Of a DNA stretch of 64,000 nt, positions 60,614-64,000 are shown piece by piece. Made by a program: the position numbers and the translations under genes. This stretch comes from Salinicola lusitanus. Lineage in GTDB: Bacteria; Pseudomonadota; Gammaproteobacteria; Pseudomonadales; Halomonadaceae. The notes beneath the pieces were generated by a model. The model was not told the DNA's origin, did no database searches, and saw nothing but the letters and a program-made list of their open reading frames with translations. How positions within the stretch are numbered: the first letter of the stretch is position 1; each line of letters begins with the position of its first letter. The stretch is from contig NZ_PZJM01000002.1 of NCBI RefSeq assembly GCF_003206045.1, positions 125,592-189,591 of the forward strand. The letters are read 5' to 3'.

Positions 60614-61141
60614 TCAGACCATAGCGGCCTCGACCAGCCGCCGCGCCGCTCGCAGAGCCACGTCCACGGTCGCGCTACCCCGATAGGTCGCGGCGTGGGT
60701 CACACCTTCGACCAGCAGCAGAATCGATTCGGCCAGTTCGTCGTCGCGACGCCCGGTCTCCGCTTCGACGATCTCTTCGATGCGCTGCCGCAGCCGTGCC
60801 TTGTGACGCGTCATGGCCTCGACGATTTCCGGCACCTCGCCGCCGGTCTCGGCCCAACTGCGCAGAAACAGACAGCCCCGCGCGCCCTCGTCGGCGAACC
60901 ACGCGCCCAGCGCCCCGAACAGGTCATCCACGCTGACAGCGCTCGCCAGCGAGCGCATGAAGCGACGATCGCGCTCGTCGAGGACGATCGCCAGCAGGCG
61001 GTTCTTGCTGCCGACATGCTTGTAGAGCGTGCGGCTGGAGATGCCGGCGCCGTGGGTCAGCCGGTCCATCCCCGTGGCGGTGAAGCCATGGCGATCGAAG
61101 AGCTGCTCGGCGGTGTCGATCAGTCGTGTGCGAATATCCAT
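60614..61141 (-). CDS. TetR-family repressor
   Basis: A 175-residue TetR regulator. The N-terminal helix-turn-helix is TATGMDRLTHGAGISSRTLYKHVGSKNRLLA. The C-terminal helices (about 55-175) form the ligand pocket, with a DELAESILLLVEGV segment. It is in the same orientation as the MFS gene, 135 bp upstream of it, and a near-identical palindrome precedes each gene, so it most likely represses itself and the exporter until a ligand binds. Confidence 0.85.
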   Translation of the reverse strand: MDIRTRLIDTAEQLFDRHGFTATGMDRLTHGAGISSRTLYKHVGSKNRLLAIVLDERDRRFMRSLASAVSVDDLFGALGAWFADEGARGCLFLRSWAETGGEVPEIVEAMTRHKARLRQRIEEIVEAETGRRDDELAESILLLVEGVTHAATYRGSATVDVALRAARRLVEAAMV

Positions 61142-61150
61142 GGCTCCAAT

Positions 61151-61168
61151 GTAAAACGATCACTTTAC
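61151..61168. promoter_or_regulatory. TetR-type operator before tetR
   Basis: GTAAAACGATCACTTTAC is a palindrome with arms GTAAA/TTTAC around a central GATC, 10 bp upstream of the tetR-like start, where binding would block its own transcription. Confidence 0.65.
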
Positions 61169-61302
61169 TTATGCAAGGCCCGATTCACCGGACTTCGGCC
61201 ATCTCCGCGGGCCGCCTGTGCCGGGCGCTTCGCGCAAGGTCGGGTCCGCCCCTTGGCAGGAAAATGCTAAGATGCCGCCCCATTTAGCGAAGGCCGTCAA
61301 CC

Positions 61303-62505
61303 GTGTCCCGACCCGTTCCCCCTGCTGCTCGATCGCTCCCCGCCTGGCTATGGCTCGTGGCCTTCGGCCTGGCGGCGATCAACTTGCGCGCGCCGATCGT
61401 GGTGATCGGGCCGGTGCTCGAACCGATCATGGGGACACTGGCCATCGGTGCCGGCACGGCGAGCCTGTTCACCACCGGAATGATTCTCTGCTTCGGCCTG
61501 CTGTCGCCGCTGGCGCCGGGGTTCGCCGACCGTGTCGGGCTCGATCGCGCCATCGCCTGCGCGATCACGCTGATCGCTCTCGGCGGCGTGATGCGCGGCG
61601 TCGAGAGCCTGACGGTCATGCTGCTCGGCACGCTGTGCGCGGGGATGGGTATCGCCTTCGGCAATGTGTTCATGCCGAGCCTGGTCAAGCGCGATCGCGG
61701 TGATCGCCTGGGCCGTACCATGGGTCTCTACACGGTGATGATGGGCGTTGGCGCCACGATCAGCGCCGGTAGCGCCATTCCGCTGATGAACGCTTCGGGA
61801 AGCTGGTCCACCCCGATCTGGCTGTGGGCCGCCTTCGGGATCGGATCCGCCATCGTGTGGTGGCGCATGGCACTCTCGCTGGGGCCCGAGCCACCGGCCG
61901 CCGCCCGTCGGCCGCCAATGTCGCGTCTGTTCCGCAGTCCGGTGGCGTGGACCCTGACCCTGTTCATGGGCGCCCAGTCACTGAGCTTCTATACGCTGCA
62001 GACCTGGGTGCCGGCGGTGGCGATCCAGGCCGGCGTCCCCGAGGCGACCGCCGGGATCATGCTGTCGCTGATCAACCTCACCAGCATTCCGGGCAGCTAC
62101 ATCGTCGCCCGCCTGGCCTCGCGGCTGACCCATCACAGCCTGCTGGTGCTCGGGCTCTGTTCGCTGGTGGCGTTGGCGCTGTTCGGCCTGCTGCTGGCAC
62201 CGGCGGCCTCGCCACTACTGTGGGCGGTACTGCTGGGCGCCGGCCAGGGCGGCTGTTTCGCCTTCGCGCTGACCATGATCGTGCTGCGCACGCGCCAACC
62301 CCAGCATGCCGCGATGCTCTCGGGGATGTCCCAGAGCATTGGCTACCTGATGGGAGCCAGCGGCCCTCTGCTGTTCGGCGCCCTGCACGGCCTGAGCGGC
62401 GACTGGCAGCTGTCGTTGATCTTCCTGATCGTGCTGCTCGCCGGCCAGAGCGTCGCCGGCGTACTGATCGGCCGGCCCAGAATGGTCAAGCTGGGAGACG
62501 ACTGA
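61303..62505 (+). CDS. CynX/NimT-family MFS transporter
   Basis: A 400-residue 12-helix transporter of the CynX/NimT group. The start (WLVAFGLAAINLRAPIVVIGPVL) is typical: cytoplasmic GTG start, then LRxPxxxxGP. The group exports cyanate, nitroimidazole or related small molecules, but most are uncharacterised. It is divergent from the tetR-like gene, but the TetR site is much closer to tetR. Confidence 0.85.
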   Translation: MSRPVPPAARSLPAWLWLVAFGLAAINLRAPIVVIGPVLEPIMGTLAIGAGTASLFTTGMILCFGLLSPLAPGFADRVGLDRAIACAITLIALGGVMRGVESLTVMLLGTLCAGMGIAFGNVFMPSLVKRDRGDRLGRTMGLYTVMMGVGATISAGSAIPLMNASGSWSTPIWLWAAFGIGSAIVWWRMALSLGPEPPAAARRPPMSRLFRSPVAWTLTLFMGAQSLSFYTLQTWVPAVAIQAGVPEATAGIMLSLINLTSIPGSYIVARLASRLTHHSLLVLGLCSLVALALFGLLLAPAASPLLWAVLLGAGQGGCFAFALTMIVLRTRQPQHAAMLSGMSQSIGYLMGASGPLLFGALHGLSGDWQLSLIFLIVLLAGQSVAGVLIGRPRMVKLGDD

Positions 62506-62693
62506 CCTCCCCGGATGGACAGGCTGTCGGCAAACGCTCACCGCCCTTGTCGGCAATCTCTGATACGCTGGCCGGTCGAATGCGGGCAGACTTCGGGATC
62601 GTTCTGCCGCGATCGGTGACGGGAACCAGCCCATCGGGCTTCGATCGCCTATCGCAACCTCCTCTCTTCCATCACCGCGCGTCGGGAACCGAT

Positions 62694-63149
62694 ATGGATT
62701 GGAACGTGGCTTATGTCTGGCTGGCCGTCGCCCTGCTGCTGGGGTTGGCGGAGCTGGCCTCCGGTGCCCTGGTGCTGCTGGCGCTGGCGATCGCTGCCGC
62801 CACCGCGGCACTGCTGGCCTGGCTGGGTGCCTCGATGACCTGGCAGCTGCTCGGGCTGGGGTTTGCGGCCGGCGTGCTGCTGCCGCTGGTCGTCAAGGTG
62901 ATCCGGCCGAGGTTCTCGCCGCCGGGCGTCGACTACGGCACCACCGGCACCGGCGTCGAGAAGGGCAACGAGTACCGCACCCTCAAGCGCGATTTCGACG
63001 GCGCGACCGGCCTCAAGATCAATGGCGACTTCTATCGATTGAGAGTCGCCGATACCGACACCACCGAACTGCCGCTCGGCAGTCCGGTCATCTTTCAGCG
63101 GTTCGACGGCACCGAAGCCATCGTCACGCTGAAGCGTCCTACGGAGTAA
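62694..63149 (+). CDS. NfeD-family membrane protein
   Basis: A 151-residue protein with N-terminal membrane helices (AYVWLAVALLLGLAELASGALVLLALAIAAA) and a C-terminal OB-fold (GATGLKINGDFYRLRVADTDT and SPVIFQRFDGTEAIVTL). NfeD partners with SPFH proteins in membrane domains, and here the SPFH gene starts 5 bp downstream, confirming the pair. Confidence 0.88.
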   Translation: MDWNVAYVWLAVALLLGLAELASGALVLLALAIAAATAALLAWLGASMTWQLLGLGFAAGVLLPLVVKVIRPRFSPPGVDYGTTGTGVEKGNEYRTLKRDFDGATGLKINGDFYRLRVADTDTTELPLGSPVIFQRFDGTEAIVTLKRPTE

Positions 63150-63154
63150 CGCTC

Positions 63155-64000
63155 ATGGATCTTCTCGCCAGCCCGGGCCTGATCATCAGTCTGATCATCG
63201 TCGCCATCGGCGTGCTGCTCATCGTCAAGGGACTGGTGATCGTTCGCCAGTCGGAGGTGATGGTGGTGGAGCGACTGGGCTCCTTCAACCGACTGCTCGA
63301 GAGCGGGATCAACATCATCATCCCGTTCATCGAACAGCCCCGCGCCATCAGCATGATCCGCTACCGCAAGCAGGGCGAAGAGTACTACCCCATCGCCACC
63401 GACGAGATCCGCATCGACCGCCGCGAGACGGTGATGGACTTCCCGGGCCAGCCGGTGGTGACTACCGACAACGTCACCGTCACCATCAACGGCGCGCTCT
63501 ACTACCAGATCATCGACCCCAAGCGGGCGGTCTATGAAGTCGCCAACATGAGCCAGGCCGTCGAGGTGCTGGCCAAGACCACGCTGCGTTCGGTGGTGGG
63601 CAAGATGGAGCTCGACAAGCTGTTCGAATCCCGCGCCGAGGTCAACAACGCGATTCAATCCGCCATGGAAGAGCCCGCGTCCAAATGGGGCGTCAAGATC
63701 TCTCGCGTCGAGGTGCAGGACATCGCCATGCCGGAAGAGGTCGAGAGCGCCATGCGCCTGCAGATGGCCGCCGAGCGTAAACGCCGCGCCACGGTGACCG
63801 AAGCCGAGGGCGAGAAATCCGCCGCCATCGCCATGGCCCAGGGTCAGCGCGAATCGTCGATTCTCAATGCCGAAGGCGACAAGCAGTCCGCCATCCTGCG
63901 CGCCCAGGGCGAGCAGGAGTCGATCAAGCTGGTGCTCAATGCCATCGGCGAGACGGAAGAGAACAAGCGCACCGTGGTGGGTTATCTGCTCGGCCAGAGC
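63155..64000 (+). CDS. SPFH/band-7 protein (QmcA-like), runs off the window
   Basis: The first 282 residues of a stomatin/prohibitin-type membrane protein. A membrane anchor at 8-28 (LIISLIIVAIGVLLIVKGL) is followed by the SPFH domain (QSEVMVVERLGSF, DNVTVTINGALYY, AMEEPASKWGVKISRVEVQDI) and an Ala/Glu-rich coiled coil. The NfeD partner is 5 bp upstream. The 3' end lies outside the window. Confidence 0.9.
   Translation, partial: MDLLASPGLIISLIIVAIGVLLIVKGLVIVRQSEVMVVERLGSFNRLLESGINIIIPFIEQPRAISMIRYRKQGEEYYPIATDEIRIDRRETVMDFPGQPVVTTDNVTVTINGALYYQIIDPKRAVYEVANMSQAVEVLAKTTLRSVVGKMELDKLFESRAEVNNAIQSAMEEPASKWGVKISRVEVQDIAMPEEVESAMRLQMAAERKRRATVTEAEGEKSAAIAMAQGQRESSILNAEGDKQSAILRAQGEQESIKLVLNAIGETEENKRTVVGYLLGQS

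Overview
The window is high-GC gammaproteobacterial DNA. Its gene set suggests a halophilic, osmolyte-using heterotroph of the Halomonadaceae type (Halomonas, Salinicola and relatives): gamma-butyrobetaine hydroxylase with a betaine-type binding protein, TctABC and TRAP carboxylate uptake, an ethanolamine permease and many sugar-acid and amino-acid catabolic genes. The genus is an inference from gene content; no rRNA, tRNA or CRISPR was found.

Left end (1-5535). The tail of an MtfA-type peptidase gene is followed by an AT-richer accessory block. I read this block as an integron gene-cassette array with no integrase in the window. Five cassettes, separated by attC-like sites, encode a nuclease-helicase fusion, a protein built of 23-residue repeats, a HEPN/Toprim protein, a small unknown protein and a GNAT acetyltransferase. 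Two of these look like defence genes. The last attC has lost its core, so the array may be partly immobilised.

Region 5536-17547. Core-like genes return: a CbiX-like chelatase, an AraC/SDR pair bracketed by a whole gene and a broken copy of its 3' end, threonine aldolase, a GcvA-like LysR regulator divergent from gamma-butyrobetaine hydroxylase plus a ProX/CaiX-type binding protein, and a DmlR-like regulator divergent from a fluoroacetate-dehalogenase-like hydrolase and a tartrate/D-malate dehydrogenase.

Region 17584-22832. A visibly AT-richer four-gene operon on the minus strand encodes a small phosphate-binding-like periplasmic protein, a porin-like barrel, a membrane GGDEF-EAL sensor with PAS domain, and a LuxI-fold (PEP-CTERM/exosortase-type) acyltransferase. 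Three of the four genes overlap their neighbour. With the cassette array, this is the most unusual locus here.

Region 23242-35005. A sugar-acid catabolic regulon: alpha-hydroxy-acid oxidase, DapA-family aldolase/dehydratase, enolase-superfamily dehydratase, TctABC transporter, a GntR/FCD regulator and an IlvD/Edd dehydratase. Matching palindromes lie in front of the transporter and the IlvD/Edd gene. Hemerythrin, lipocalin and Tat-type SMP-30 lactonase genes follow.

Region 35235-49354. A basic-amino-acid module follows: AstE, HisPQM-type ABC transporter, two paralogous binding proteins and a second AstE-like deacylase. It is preceded by a possible arginine-rich leader peptide with a hairpin. 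After it come ethanolamine permease, AbrB-type membrane protein, aldose dehydrogenase, phosphodiesterase and a short MetE-like protein.

Region 49355-64000. ilvD; a LysR-led cluster of uncertain substrate (DUF1445, TRAP DctPQM, DUF2848, amidase, ureidoglycolate-lyase-like); a TetR/MFS pair with matched operators; a CynX-type MFS; and an NfeD/SPFH pair that runs off the end.
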